The notes: generated from the letters alone by a model not told the origin. A stretch of 64,000 nt of DNA from Hydrangea macrophylla (GCA_033977485.1 CM066988.1:3107501-3171500); one strand, 5' to 3'; counted from the stretch's first letter, positions 31,669 to 44,841 are shown. Numbers and translations are program-made.

Positions 31669-34600
31669 TGAAAGAAAACCATGTGAAACCCTTAAAGGTT
31701 CGCGCAGCAAAAAACAAAAATTTAATGATTTCCTAAACCCATGATCAAGTCTATGATATATACAAAATACATACAACATCCATAGTGGGTTAATCGAATA
31801 GTTACCATTCAAGCGTGTTTTACAAAATATTGAATCTAGTTCGTCCTACGAACAGTTCACCAAATCGCCCAAACGTCCGATCTCTAAAAGTATCCACACG
31901 AGCAAATCACGAATGTCCAATTTCTCCAATTATTTAATTGAAGAAAAACATAAATTTTTTTAAGCCAAACGATTTGTGTAGGTGAATGTGGTTTTTTGGG
32001 AAAAGTATTAGATGTGCTAGCTCATATATTATTTCTCATACCTCTTATATATAATAATGCTATAAGTCCCTTTCCTAATCTAATTAGTAAACTATATTTG
32101 ATTGGAAGACTTTCTTAAATCAAATATAAACTAATAGTATTATTATAGGGAGGCTTGGCTTAAGGTCCTTAAAGTTGGGCATAATTGAATTAAAAGATAG
32201 CCCATTAACAACAAACTCACCAAGGACAAAAGCCCAGGCCCATTTTTAACCTACATCCACAATATTAAAATATCACTTTCCAAATCCATTTTACTTTTTC
32301 CATCAGACCAAACTACCCTTAAAGGAATTGTAAAATAACCAAGTCAAACTTGCCCTAAGCGCGCACAATGCGCAAGAATTTCTTCTCCAACGCGCCAACA
32401 CGCGCTATAGCGCCTGGGGAATTGTCTCCCAAGTCACTCACATGGTGTGAGTATAGTATCGTATAATTTCTAATTTCGAAAAATATTTTTAAACTTTAAA
32501 CCTCCATAACTTTTGATTTACAACTCCATTTTTCGCAAATTTTATACCACTGGAATCGTTTCGACGAGATCTACAAAACTAGTACCATTATTGATATATT
32601 TTGAGCAAAAAAAAATCAAAATTTTACATATATGAATAATAAGTGAAATTTCTCTTAATAAGTGAAATTTCACTAAGTACATGAAATATTTAGTGAAATT
32701 TCACTTAATATTTATGGAGGTTGAAATTTTCTCTATTGTAAGATTTCTTAGTTTAAAAAGGGCAAATTGAGCAGGGTCCCAAACACTTTAAGTATAGATT
32801 AGGGCTTAGTTTGGCCCCCACGCGATTTTTAAAAGTTGCTAATGAAATTTATTATGAAGTTGTTTGATAATTTTGTACAAGTAGCACATTACTCTTCAAA
32901 AAAACATCATGAAGCCAAAAAGCTCACGGTTGCTTTTTGGCTTCATTAAAAGCTCCATTCTAGAGTTTTAAAAGCTCCTCCCAAAAGGTCCTAAGTTCAA
33001 TTTTTACATATATGAATAATAAGTGAAATTTCAAATTTTACATACATGAATAATAAGTGAAATTTCACTTATTAATTGAAATTATTCATATATGTAAAAA
33101 AAAATTCAAGTTTTACATATATGAATAATAAGTGAAATTTCACTGAGTACATGAAATATTAAGTGAAATTCAACTTAATATTTACAAAATCTGCAGACAA
33201 TTTAATGGAAAATAAGACATACAAGATCTATTCAAGGCTGTTCATTGCACTGCAACAAATCTACAGACATTTTAATGGAAAATAAGACATACAAGATCTG
33301 CAGCATACCCCTACCGGCCCAATACTCCAGTACCTGCAACATGTTCATTTAAACTTCAAATTAGAAGCTGTGAGTTGTCTTAACACTATCAGTCTATCAC
33401 TGATAACTTTATTTGCATTTAGGCTTTTGAAATTGGAGATGAAAGTGTCTCCGAGCAGTGAATTAGAAAGTGAATTAGAAAATGAGCCAAAATTAGTATG
33501 TAGAGATCCAAAACTTCAGAACAAGTCAGAAACAGAAAATCTAAAAGTAAAGGACACAGTAAAGCATTTTCCATCGCTGTTTTTCATGTACTAGGGCACA
33601 GATAATTGAATGAATTGATATAGTAGCAACCATAAATTGAAAACGTCACGATTAGAAGAATTGTACTTCTATTCGCGACGTTATTGTGCACATAAATTCG
33701 AAGTTAGGGTTTGACATAATATGCAGTGGAGAGCAGAACATAATATGCAGTCAAGTGAAATTTCACTTAACATTTTACATATTCAGTAAAATTTCACTTA
33801 TTATTCATATTTGTAAAAACTTATTTTTTTTTGCTCAAAACATATCAACAATGGTACTAGTTTTGTAGATCTCGTCGACACGATTCCAACGGTATAAAAT
33901 TTACAAAAAATGGAGTTCTAGAACAAAAGTTATGGAGGTTTAAAGTTTAAAAATATTTTTTTAAATTGAAAATTATATGGTACAATGCTCGCATGGTGCA
34001 AGCATTCTTGGACAAAAAGCCATGTGCGTGGCAGCGTGAGGCGCGTGAGGAGCGCTTGGGCAGTGGGGATCTGCGCATATGGCGCGTATGACGAGGGTAA
34101 ATGTGAATTTTTTTAATTTATTTCTTTTGTCTTTTTCTGGCAGGACTTATTTCCAATGTGTATTTTAAATTGTCTTTAATCCCACTAAAGCTCCTTTTAA
34201 TGACATTTTCACCAATTTTCCCATTATTATACTACTTCTATATTAACAACTTAATATCAAATAGACCCTCATAACTTCTTCCAATTACACATTGCTCTTT
34301 TGTGTGTGACCCCTTAGGTTCATACTAATCTGGTAGTAGGTACTAATACTTTAAAGTATTACAATTAGAACCCTCTCTAATTAATTTAAATTAGAACATC
34401 TTCTAATTATCCCTTATAGAAAGAATTAATATCAATATTTATTATTTCCAGGCTTCCACTAGTCATGAGTGACACCTAGCAGTGTTTCATGACACACCCA
34501 AGATAGTCTGAAAAATAGTGAACATTTTCGTTAACAGTTACCATGCAATTCAATCCTTCTATCAAACAATGTCCCAATTAAATCTTTTGGGTAGTGGACC

Positions 34601-35379
34601 TATTATCAAACCCAGATTTAATTATATGTTCTCGAACCAATTGATATTTCTCTATTTGGTGAAATTAGAAAACTCTTTCTAATTCTCACCCTGCCTTGGC
34701 TATGGAGCTCTACTTGTGATATATCATAGAAGATCACATAGGACATTCACTCTCTCACTTGAGCGTGATAGATTCCTTGTTATACATTCACATGACTTCA
34801 TGTACGACTTATTATACCTAACAGTGCATGAATATGCCTTTGATTAAAACACAAAACCGTCCACGTTAAAGCATACCAACTCACACACAAGACAACAGTA
34901 ATGTCTCAGGTCTAAGGATTACTTGTACCACTGTCACTAAGAACAATCCATTGATAGATAAATAAAACTCCATTTGGATATTCCTAATAGTTGATCACGT
35001 TCAGTGAACTTGTTCTATAACAAGCGCCCATATGTCTGTTCCAGTGTCCCCACACTGATGACTTAAGACTAGTCATATTTTATCAAATAAAATAAACATG
35101 GCACATGTTAGTCTAACCGGATTATCAAATGCCCAATTTAATAATCCTACGACTAAGACAATTTTAGAATAAAGCAACTGAGAAGTATATGGTCTTGTTC
35201 CTTAACTCTTTAAGTACATACCTTCTCAACTTTAATTCTATGGACATATCATATAAATGTTAAACAACAATGATGATAAATTATAAACTTGCCATTTATT
35301 AATATGAAACTGTTATTATAAAATAATATTCCTAAAATACTACTCCAATCTAATTGGCTTTTAGGGCGTACTACTAACA
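31669..35379 (-). repeat. 3' LTR of the copia element (contains an insertion)
   Basis: Starts TGAAAGAAAACCATG, which is repeated at 41098, and ends CTACTAACA at 35379. The first about 380 bp align with 41098-41502 with few differences. A TATA-like TTATATATAA lies at about 32044-32053. The 3.7-kb length is inflated by an inverted-repeat insertion. Confidence 0.82.
32340..34110. repeat. Large inverted repeat (foldback-like element) inside the LTR
   Basis: The left arm (about 32440-32635) and right arm (about 33785-34000) are inverted copies sharing ATTTTTAAACTTTAAACC, CGACGAGATCTACAAAAC and TAGTACCATT. Similarity fades outward, but GCGC-rich patches (32355-32410 and 34035-34095) keep the symmetry. 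The middle holds repeated TAAGTGAAATTTCACTTA-like units, a perfect 13-bp hairpin (GAAGCCAAAAAGC, 32911 and 32932) and a 40-bp direct duplication (33188 and 33259). Ends and TSD are not defined; a non-autonomous TIR element is likely. Confidence 0.7.
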
Positions 35380-35555
35380 ATCTCCCACTTGCACTAAAGC
35401 CAATCGACCATGTATCTCATACCCATCCTCTCAAGATGGCGATCCAATTGCTGCTGGGTTAAGGACTTAGTGAATGGATCTGCTACATTATCTGTTGACG
35501 CTATTTTCTGTATCTCTACATCACCTCTACCAATGATTTCTCTAATCATATGGAA

Positions 35556-38500
35556 TCAATGCTGAATGTGTTTGGATTTCTGATGAGAACTTGGTTCCTT
35601 GGCTTGAGCTATCGCCCCATTGTTATCACAGTACAGAGGCATAGATGATTCAATTGTTGGAACTACACCTAGTTCACTGATGAATTTTCTTATCCATACA
35701 CTCTCCTTTGCTGCTTTTGAAGCAGCAATGTATTCTGCCTCGGTCGTGGAATCTGCCATTGTATCTTGCTTACAACTTTTCCAGCTAACAGCGCCCCCAT
35801 TATGGGTAAACACATACCCAGATGTGGATTTTCCATCATCCACATCAGACTGGAAGTCCGAATCCGTGTAACCATCAACTCTCGGTTCTCCTCCTCCATA
35901 AATAAGGAACATATCCTTAGTTCTTCTCAAGTACTTAAGGATGTTCTTCACTGCAATCCAGTGATCCATACCTGGATTCGACTGATATCTACTTGTAACA
36001 CTTACGGCATGACTGATATCAGGTCTGGTACATAGCATAGCATAGCATACACGAGACTTCCCACTGCTGAAGCATATGGTACTTTGCACATGCTCTCTCT
36101 TTCCTCTGGTGTCTTAGGACTTATGTCCTTCAAGAGATGAATTCCATGTCTGAAGGGCAGCATCCTTCTCTTGGAATCTGCCATGTTGAATCTATTAAAC
36201 ACTTTATCTATGTATAAGGACTGGGATAAACCAAGCAATCTTTTAGATCTATCTCTATAAACCTTTATACCCAGTATATAACGTGCTTCTCCCAAATCCT
36301 TCATGGAGAGTTTTGTGAAAGCCACAATTTGACTGATGATAACATTCCTACATCATTCCCAATGAGTAGGATGTCATCAACGTACAAAATCAGGAACGTA
36401 ATCGCTCTCCCACTAAGCTTCTTATACACATATGGTTCATCCATATTTTGATGAAAATCAAATGCTTTAATCGCTTCATCAAAACGGATGTTCCAACTTC
36501 GAGATGCTTGCTTGAGTCCATAAATGGATCTTTGTAGATTACACACTTTGTGGTTTTCACCACGGGAGATAAAGCCTTCCAGCTGCTCCATGTAAATCTC
36601 TTCCTCAATCTGACCATTGAGAAAAGTGGCCTTTACATCCATTTTCCATATCTCATAGTCATAGTGTGCAGCTATAGCAAGCATAATCCTGATGGATTTT
36701 TAGGATGGCTACTGGCAAAAAGGTTTCCTCATAGTCAACTCCTTGTCATTGTTTGTAACCTTTTGACACTAGCCTAGCTTTGTAGGTCTCTACCTTTTCG
36801 TCCGAGCCTATCTTCCTTTTGTAAACCCATTTGCAGCCAATAGGTACAATACCTTGAGGCGGGTCTACCAAAGTCTAGACATGGTTGGAGTACATAGAAT
36901 CCATTTCTGATTTCATGGCAACTTGCCATTTACTTGAATCGATGTTTGACATCGCCTCTTTGTAATTAGTAGGATCACTCTTGTCGCCATTGTCTCCACA
37001 ATGAAAGAGTTCCTCATCACCTTGATGGAGATTCAAGTATCTCTTATTAGGTATGGGAGTCCTACTAGTCTTACGTGGAGGTTGTGTGATAGAAGGTGCT
37101 ATTATAATAGGATTTGAGGATTCTTCCTCATGTTGGTCAATGTTGGTTTGTGGTTCAGAGGACATTTCCTCTAATTCTATCACTTTCCCATTGCCTTCAT
37201 CTTGAATAAACTCTTTTTCAATAAATACAGCAAACTTGCTAACAAACACCTTTTGTTCGCCTGGGTGATAGAAATGGTATCCTAATGACTCTCTCGGATA
37301 GCCCACAAATCTACATTTTACTGACCTAGATTCCAATTTGTCCACTTCTAGTTTCTCAACATAGGCTGGACAACCCCAGATCTTAATGTAATTAAGACAA
37401 GGCCTCTTCCCATGCCACATCTCATGCAGTGTCTTAGGAACAGATTTGGATGGCACCCTATTCAATATATGTGCTGTTGTTTGAAGCGCATATCCCCAAA
37501 ATGATATTGGTAAATCTGTGTAGCTCATCATGGATCGTACCATATCCAATAAGGTACGATTTCTCCTTTCGGACACACCATTTAATTGTGGTGTTCCAGG
37601 TGGAGTCCATTGTGATAAAATACCATTTTCCTTGAGATGATCCAAGAATTCATTGCTTAAGTATTCACCTCCTCGATCTGATCGAAGAACTCTAATATTT
37701 CTCCCAGTTTGTTTTTCTACTTCATTTCTGAATTCTTTGAACTTTTCAAAAGATTCAGATTTGTATTTCATTAAATACACATACCCTAAGCGTGAGTGAT
37801 CATCGGTGAAGGTTATGAAGTATGAAAAACCTCCTCTTGCATTTGAACTCATAGGACCACACACATCAGTGTGAATTAACCCAAGTATGTCGGCAGCTCT
37901 TTTCCCATGTCCCACAAAGGGTGATTTGGTCATTTTGCCCATGAGACAAGATTCACAAGTTGGATAAGCTTCATAAGCTAATGAGCCAAAGTGTCCATCC
38001 TTAACCAACTTGTTGATCCTATCATCACTAATATGACCTAATCTAAGATGCCACATATAAGTAGGATTAACTTCATCTCTAGGTCTCTTTGGTGTTTTGT
38101 CTTTTGCTTGCTCAATATAGTTAATACCATTATCTAAGTTTAAGAAATAAAGACCATTCAAATATGTGGCAGAACCAACTAAATCATCATTTAAATAAAA
38201 TGTGCATTTATTTTTCTCAAAAACAAATTTATAACCATCTTTAGATAAAACAGAAATAGAAATAATATTCTTAATAATATCTGGCATAAATAAACAATCT
38301 TTTAATTCTAAAACTACGCTAGGTGGTAATGCTAAATAGTAGCTCCCTATGGCTAATGCAGCATCACTTCTCCATTTCCCACTCGAAGAGCAACTTGTCC
38401 TCTACTCAGCCTTCTGCTACCCCTTAATCCCTGCAACAAATTACAAATGTGAGAACTAGCTCTGGTATCTAATACCCAAGAAGAAGCAGAATTAACCGAA

Positions 38501-39371
38501 AGGTTAGTTTCTATAAAAAGCAAATTAGACATACCTTCAGAAGGTTTATCTTTTATGGAAGCAAGGTACTCTCTGCAGTTCCTCTTCCAATGTCCTTCTT
38601 TGCCACAGAAAAAACACTTTCCTTTACCCTTATCATTTGTGAGCTTGCCTTTCTTGATCCCGCCCTTTGCCTTCATCCTAGACTTCTCCCCTTCCATTTT
38701 CCTTTACTATTGGGCTTGGGCTTGGACTTGGAAGTAGAAGCCTCATGAATGACAAGAGCAGATCCCTTTGTCTTTTTAATGGAGCCTTCCGCAGTATTCA
38801 ACATATTTAGCAACTCATGCAGTGGAACTGTCATCCTGCTCATGTTGAAGTTCATAACGAACTGCGAAAATGAATCTGGCAAGGATTGTAAGATCATATC
38901 TATTTACAAATTTGTATCCATGCCTACATCAAGCTTTTCGAGTTGCTCAATGTAACCGATCATCTTAAGCACATGCTCATTTACAGATGACCCCTCTGCC
39001 ATTTTAGCCTGGAAGAGTTCTTTTGAAACATTGAACCTTGCGGTTCTACTCTGTTCCCCATACAGCTCTTGTAGGTGAAGAAGAATAGAGGTTGAGATTT
39101 TATATGAATCATGTTGCTTCTGAAGCTCATTGCTCATGGATGCTAACATGTAGCATCTCACCTTTATTTCATCTTCCTGCCACTTTCTCAAAGTGTCATG
39201 CTCTTCCTCAGTGGATCCTTCCGGAAGAGATTCTGGCATTGGTCCATCCAAGACATAGGCAATTTTGTCAGACATAAGAATGATTTTTAGGTTCCTTAAC
39301 CAATCGTCGAAGTTTGGTCCAGTCAAACGGTTGGTATCCAGAATTTTAGCAAGGAGGTTGAAGTTTAACAT
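35556..39371 (-). pseudogene. Copia gag-pol, inactivated
   Basis: Minus-strand order: gag (from 39371; RLTGPNFDDWLRNLKIIL), a stop at 38904-38906, more gag, a frameshift near 38690, zinc knuckle CFFCGKEGHWKRNC, protease with WVLDTRASSH (the usual DTGA Gly is Arg), a second frameshift near 38370, gag-pre-integrase WHLRLGHISDD and integrase core (36875-38287, with a C-terminal FVGYPRE block), a stop where a Trp is usual (36875), another near 36750, RT with LYVDDILLIGND (36301-36684) and RNase H with GYTDSDFQ, ADSTTEAEYIAAS and PLYCDNNGAIAQAKEP. At least five lesions mean no functional polyprotein. Confidence 0.9.
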
Positions 39372-41083
39372 TTTAACGGTGATCTATAGAAGGTAAATAG
39401 CAATTTATGAGCATAAAATAAAATTCAATTTTATTATCCATTAGATTTTGGGTCTTTAAATCTTAATGGTACCTCCCACTATTCTTATCAAATTCCTCAT
39501 CCCTTTAAAGAAATTTGGGAAATCTTTATTTGTAAAAAATTCCTATTGGGGATTGGGGTCCCACCAAAACTAGTACAACCTCACATAATAGTTTCTTGGT
39601 TGTACTAACTTTGATAAGAAGGTAACTACTTACCTATTGCTTCTTAAGCAAGTTCCAATAATCATTTAGCCTCTAAAATTATGAATCTCACATAATAGTT
39701 TCTTGATCCATATATTTTAGTTAAGTTAAACCCACCATTCATGCAAGTATGAGTCATTAATGAGACCCTCACATAATAGTTTCTTGGATCCCACTAACCC
39801 CTCACCTCATAATATCATATATTTAAATAGTATGAGTGGCTTTTCTTAGAATGAGCAGTCCCCACATATCTGTAGCCGACAAACCCAAATAAGAAAATGC
39901 AGTCACCTATAATGGTGGAAGACTACGTTAAGACATTCATAATGTCTATTCGCTTATAACTTAATATCGTAACAAGAAGGGAATTATATGGTCTCAACAA
40001 TTATACATGCATCAAATACATAAAATAAATATTTCATCATTTATAATTTAATATGTCCATACGATACTCCCACTAATTAAATTTAGAAAACAAATTTAAA
40101 ATTTTAATTTAACGGAGTATCCTCATGACACATTAATTGGATTAAATTTTAAAACAATTTTAAAAAATGGACATATAAAATATATGGTGAAACCGCCCCA
40201 ACAATTATCACATAAAAAGGGGCCATGGATTATTATGGATTTTTAAGGTGATTCAACTTGAGCCTTTAAGTTGAATCTGGGTCTATGGGGTTGTAATCAT
40301 TATTAAACATCACATGCTTTCAAGCTCTAAACTTGAAACAATAATAATAAATAGTCTTCATTCTTTTCTTGGACATCTTATCTATTCCAAGTAGGCTCCA
40401 CCTTTTTCTTACTTGTAATCTTCTGATCTTCGTTTCTAAACCTAATTTTATATGGCTTTAAAATGAAAATCCTTGATCCATGATCAAAGAGGAGGTACAT
40501 AGGAGAGAGATATAAATTACGTCGAGAAAGAGGGAGGAAGGCATGCAAGCCCCATTTAAAAATTACAAACCCAAACTTGAAAAATGATAAATTATTCACA
40601 AATCATTCAACCAATCACATAGCTCAATTATTTGGTCTAATCCATAATCATCCTTTCAATTAACCATTCACATCTCATGTAAATAAAATAATAAACTATT
40701 AAATAAAATAGCAATATATTATTATAGTAATTCATTTTGGGATTAATACTAATCACATTAGGATTTTAATTTGATTAAAAATAAATTCTATTTTAATCAA
40801 AAGTTGATTACTTGTTGTCAGAATAATGTGATCACAAAAAAGTGACCCACCGCACATAGTCCATACGGTCTGGTTCACATCTTTGATTTTGACCTTTATA
40901 ATGTGTAAAAGTTTTCAAATACTTAACTTACTGATATATATGTACATATACATATATGTATCAATCCTTAAGAATTTAAAATTTTGTATCTCATGCAAAA
41001 TCTAGAGTCCCAAAAATCAGATTTATTTAAAATAAATCCATACTATAAACATAATTAGGTATTTTGTATTAATCATAGACTAA
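39372..41083 (-). other. Copia leader (PBS to gag), non-coding
   Basis: A 1.7-kb untranslated leader, AT-rich. A phrase CACATAATAGTTTCTTG occurs three times at 39583, 39689 and 39770. No ORF of note. Confidence 0.75.
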
Positions 41084-41097
41084 GGCTCTGATACCAC

Positions 41098-41502
41098 TGA
41101 AAGAAAACCATGTGAAACCTTTAAAGGTTCGCGCAACGGAAAACAAAAATTTAATGGTTTCCTAAACCCATGATCAAGTCTATGATATATACAAAATACA
41201 TACAACATCCATAGGGGGTTAATCGAATAGTTACTCTTGAAGCGTGCTTTACAAAATATTGAATCTAGTTCATCCCACGAACAGTTCACCAAATCGTCCA
41301 AGCGTCCGATCTCTAAAAGTATCCACACGAGCAAATCACGAACTAGAAGAATATCCAATTTCTCCAATTATTTAATTGAAGAAAAACATAAAATTGTTGA
41401 AGTCAATGTGGCCGTACAATTTGTGTAGGTGAATGTGGTTTTTTGGGAAAAGTATTAGATGTGCTTGCTCATATATTATTTCCCATACCTCTTATATATA
41501 AG
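41098..41502 (-). repeat. 5' LTR of the copia element, truncated by MULE insertion
   Basis: Matches the start of the LTR at 31669 through the phrase CCTCTTATATATA, then switches to a MULE terminus, GGCCTAATTGCACTTTTC. The PBS lies on its left with one base between. Confidence 0.85.
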
Positions 41503-41843
41503 GCCTAATTGCACTTTTCATCCTTGAACTATACCCGTGTTTTCAATTGGGTACACGAATTTTTTTTTGTTGCAATTAGGTACATGAACTACCAATTGCT
41601 TTGCAATTGGCTCAAGACGGTAACGCCGTCCATATAAACTAATGGACACCGCATGTGCCACGCACGTGACCTTGTCTTCTTATACCCAAATGCTATATCT
41701 GTGAGATTGAATCCCCAAAACGTCACACGCACAATTGCTCCTCATTTCATACTAGTTGAATTAGGGCTTGCGTACATGAACCCTACAATGCCCAAGCCTC
41801 AACGATTATCGTCGGATTAGGGTCGCACCTCTCATCAAATCAG

Positions 41844-42432
41844 ATGAATCAACAATTTCAAATGGAAAGGGAAGGATCTGCGTCCATGGAATCCGATGGT
41901 TGGAGTTGCAGCAAAGGAGAAAAAAAGGATTGTAAATGTGGTATGTTAGCACCAATGTGGACATCATGGAGCATGAAGAACCCAGGAAGAAGGTTTATTG
42001 GTTGTCCTAACTACAAGGTAGTATGCACTGTAAGTATATTTTGTAGATAAATTCAAGTGTATACAACTTCATTCTTGATTGCAGAATGATGGATATTGTG
42101 GGTTTTTTGAGTGGGTTGACCCACCAATGTGTGGTCGAGGCAAAGAAATAATCCCTCAGATGAGAAGCACCATATCGGAAGGCCAAAATGATACTGCAAG
42201 GTTGATGGAAAAGGTAGCAAAGCTGTCCAACAAGAAATCAAAACTGAAAGAAGAGTGTGCAGAGATGAGAACAGAGGTTATGACACTTAGAGTTGAATTA
42301 TCAAGGTGTAGGGAAAGAGAGAAATGGTTTCGAGTGGTGATTATGTGGATTTGTGTGACAATTGCAGCTGTGTTGGTTTTCTGGTGGAAGAGTACAGCTC
42401 CTCCCCCCCTCCATAGTTTGTATTTGCAATGA
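41844..42432 (+). CDS. GRF zinc-finger protein with C-terminal membrane anchor (two exons)
   Basis: Exon 1 is 41844-42017 (58 codons) and exon 2 42085-42432 (115 codons plus TGA). The intron 42018-42084 begins GTAGTA and ends TTGCAG in phase 0, joining the halves of one zinc finger: CKCG, then GRRFIGC before the junction and GYCGFFEWVD after it. That is the GRF-type zinc finger, thought to bind nucleic acid. Residues about 85-140 are a charged coiled-coil-like stretch (AKLSNKKSKLKEECAEMR); residues about 147-163 are hydrophobic (VVIMWICVTIAAVLVFWW), followed by a short tail, so a tail anchor is likely. Similar small plant proteins (At4g04775-like) are known from family memory and are uncharacterised. 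It lies inside the MULE, convergent with the transposase. Confidence 0.75.
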
Positions 42433-42560
42433 TGAATGTAGTTCGTTTTTATGTTGAATGAATGTAATTAGTTTTTGACGCCAACTGAATGTAATTGGTT
42501 TTTGATTCCTAATGAATGTAATTGGTTTTTGATGCCAAATGAATGTAATTGGTTTTGAAC
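42432..42560. repeat. Short tandem repeat after the GRF gene
   Basis: About five units of 26-28 bp built on GAATGTAATTGGTTTTTGA, starting at the GRF stop codon. They would lie in its 3' UTR. Confidence 0.8.
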
Positions 42561-42637
42561 CATTGTTCAATGCATTTTATCTCCGTTCAATGCATTCATC
42601 CTCCTATCATTGAAAGCATACACATACTTGCAAAAGT

Positions 42638-42786
42638 GTTCATGACCAAAAACCATGAAATTCTGCATTTAACAACTTAACAGGGACTACATAATGTTCA
42701 TGACCAAAAACCATGAAATTCTGCATTTAACAACTAAACAGGGACTACATAATGTTCATGACCAAAAACAGGGACTACATAATGTA
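42638..42786. repeat. Tandem repeat, about 58-bp unit
   Basis: Two full units beginning GTTCATGACCAAAAACCATG and ending GGGACTACATAAT, plus a third with an internal deletion (GACCAAAAACAGGGAC). Confidence 0.85.
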
Positions 42787-44147
42787 CAAAAAGTGTTCAA
42801 AAAAGAGACAACAGAAGGCCCCCAGAATTATGTAATTAAATTGGTTAAGTCCCCAAAAATCCTCCAAGCATCCTTACTCCTTCCCAGCAACATGACTCTC
42901 TTGAGTCCCCATCTCCCTAGAGTTGAGTGGGACTGTAACAGTTGAAGTAGAGGATTTCTGACTCTGCTTGAACTACATCCTAGTTGTTGGCTCATTGGTA
43001 GAAGTAACATTTGATGCGGTTGTAGTGGAAGTGGTGTTTATGCCTCTACATTGCTGGCCTGGAAGTTGTGTAGCACAAAATGAAGACATTAGATTGTGAA
43101 TAACCCAAATGCTGTATGAATTATATGGCAAATACTGCATTACTCACACAAACAAATGTATTTCCAGTTTGTGGTGAAATATAGACACCAAGTCCATGAG
43201 GCACTTCATCTCCTTCCGTTGAATTCCTAGGACATGGTGTTCCAGCATACCTTTTAACCTGGAAGTTAGTTTTGAACAAGTTAGTTTTTTTTTTGTTGCT
43301 AAAATTGAACAAAGTTTGTTGCTGAATTGATGAAATAACTTAGTTTTGAACAAAGTTAGTTGCTAAACTGCACTTACACATAACCTTGTTGCCCCCGCAC
43401 TAGTAGTATTGGTAGAGCTTTGGCCAACATATGTAGCATTAGCAGTGCTTTGGCCAACATGTGTAGCATTAGTAGTGCTTTGGTCAATGACATGGCTAGA
43501 AATCTGTGTGCGCTTGTGTGCTATACCCAAGTATAGGTAATCGTGCAAGTAGTAATCTGGTTAAGACCAGGTCGATCCCACAGGGAAGGTTACTAACTAA
43601 ATACCTAGATTAATCTCTAAAAGGAAAATAAAAATCAATATTCGAAAGGTTGTAGAACACAAAGTTCCACGAAGTGACTACTAAAATTAAAGCAACTAAA
43701 TTAAATTAAACTAGTGATTAACTAATTAACTAAAGTGATATTTTAAAACGGGTTTTCACTTAATAAAAGGGAATGCTGGGATTACACGAATCCACTGTGA
43801 CCTAGCCATCGACCATGCAATTACATTGAAGTTCATTGGAGTATATCTTCTACAGTATTCTGTATTTCTCTTCGAGTAAAGAATCCATAGCCCTTTCATG
43901 ACCGGGACTATATCATCACAGTTAATTTGAAAACACATGAAGGTGGTTTAAAACAATAGTAAAGTCTCGCATTCTGAATGGTGTTAGCATTCTGAATGGT
44001 TTGCAACATTTATTGAAGAAAAATGCCTTAAGGCTTAAAGTAATGAAACTATTTTGACAAACTGAGCATTCAGGGACAGTTTGATAACATATCTCAAAAA
44101 CAGAAAATCTTGGAATACTACAAAAAGACTACCCAAGAATCAGAGAG

Positions 44148-44266
44148 TTCGATCGATCGACGCACTTTCGATCGATCAAACATCTTCATCTGTCAATCGA
44201 TCGAAAAGTCTTCGATCGCTTGACTGTCCTCTGATTCGATCGATTGAAACAACTTCGATCGATCGA
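44148..44266. repeat. TTCGATCGATCGAA cluster 1
   Basis: At least five full or partial copies of the palindrome: 44148-44160, 44167-44178, 44194-44204, 44234-44247 and 44253-44266, in an AT-rich LTR body. They lie downstream of the LTR TATA box in the minus sense. Confidence 0.8.
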
Positions 44267-44664
44267 ACACAAGAATTATTCTGCTGCATGGCAGAGGCTT
44301 GAGATCACGGTTTCATCGTGATCTCCCAACCTGGGGTGTCATAGATTCATTTTTAACATAAATATCCATTAAAGTCCTGCTTGGTTGTGATTTTAGCATG
44401 AAATCTATGAAAACTAATGGTTTAACACTAACTAACATGCAATGCTATGATCTAACAGATTCAACTACAATAAACTGCAAGTAAACAACAAATAGAACAA
44501 TATTATGTAACCTAGAATGAAGAATTTTACTTAATTTATTGAGAATCCAAGCCAAACAACGATAATCCTTGAAAACCTACAAGAACATTAAGAACAAAGC
44601 TCTCTACTCTCTATAAACTGTTGAAAAACAAAGTGGGCGTCCTCTGGGACGTAAACAAAATGAG

Positions 44665-44841
44665 TTTTTATACATAAACCTAAAGCTAGGGTTGAAAATT
44701 CTGTTTCTGCTGCGTGCGCGTAAGTTCTGATAAAAGCCATGTTCGATCATTCGATCGATCGAACTTCTGGAATCTTCGAGCGCTTGAACGTACTTCAATC
44801 GATCGAACCTTCGATCGTTCGAAGTTTCGTCGATCGATTGA
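44665..44841 (-). promoter_or_regulatory. LTR promoter with TTCGATCGATCGAA cluster 2
   Basis: A TATA-like minus-strand GTATAAAAAC (about 44665-44675) is preceded, 66-165 bp upstream, by TTCGATCATTCGATCGATCGAA (split here as TTCGATCA then TTCGATCGATCGAA, 44742-44763), TCAATCGATCGAA (about 44795), TTCGATCGTTCGAA (about 44810) and GTCGATCGATTGA (about 44829). Function is inferred from the TATA spacing. Confidence 0.5.

Larger units (their letters stand above)
31669..41502 (-). mobile_element. Degenerate Ty1/copia element with MULE-split 5' LTR
   Basis: Minus-strand element: 3' LTR 31669-35379, polypurine tract just right of it (minus GCAAGTGGGAGA, about 35381-35392), broken gag-pol 35556-39371, a 1.7-kb leader, PBS (minus TGGTATCAGAGCC, 41084-41096) and 5' LTR from 41098. 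The 5' LTR matches the 3' LTR only to about 41502, where a MULE terminus begins; the rest of the 5' LTR is not in the window. Domain order (integrase before RT) is copia-type. Confidence 0.88.
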
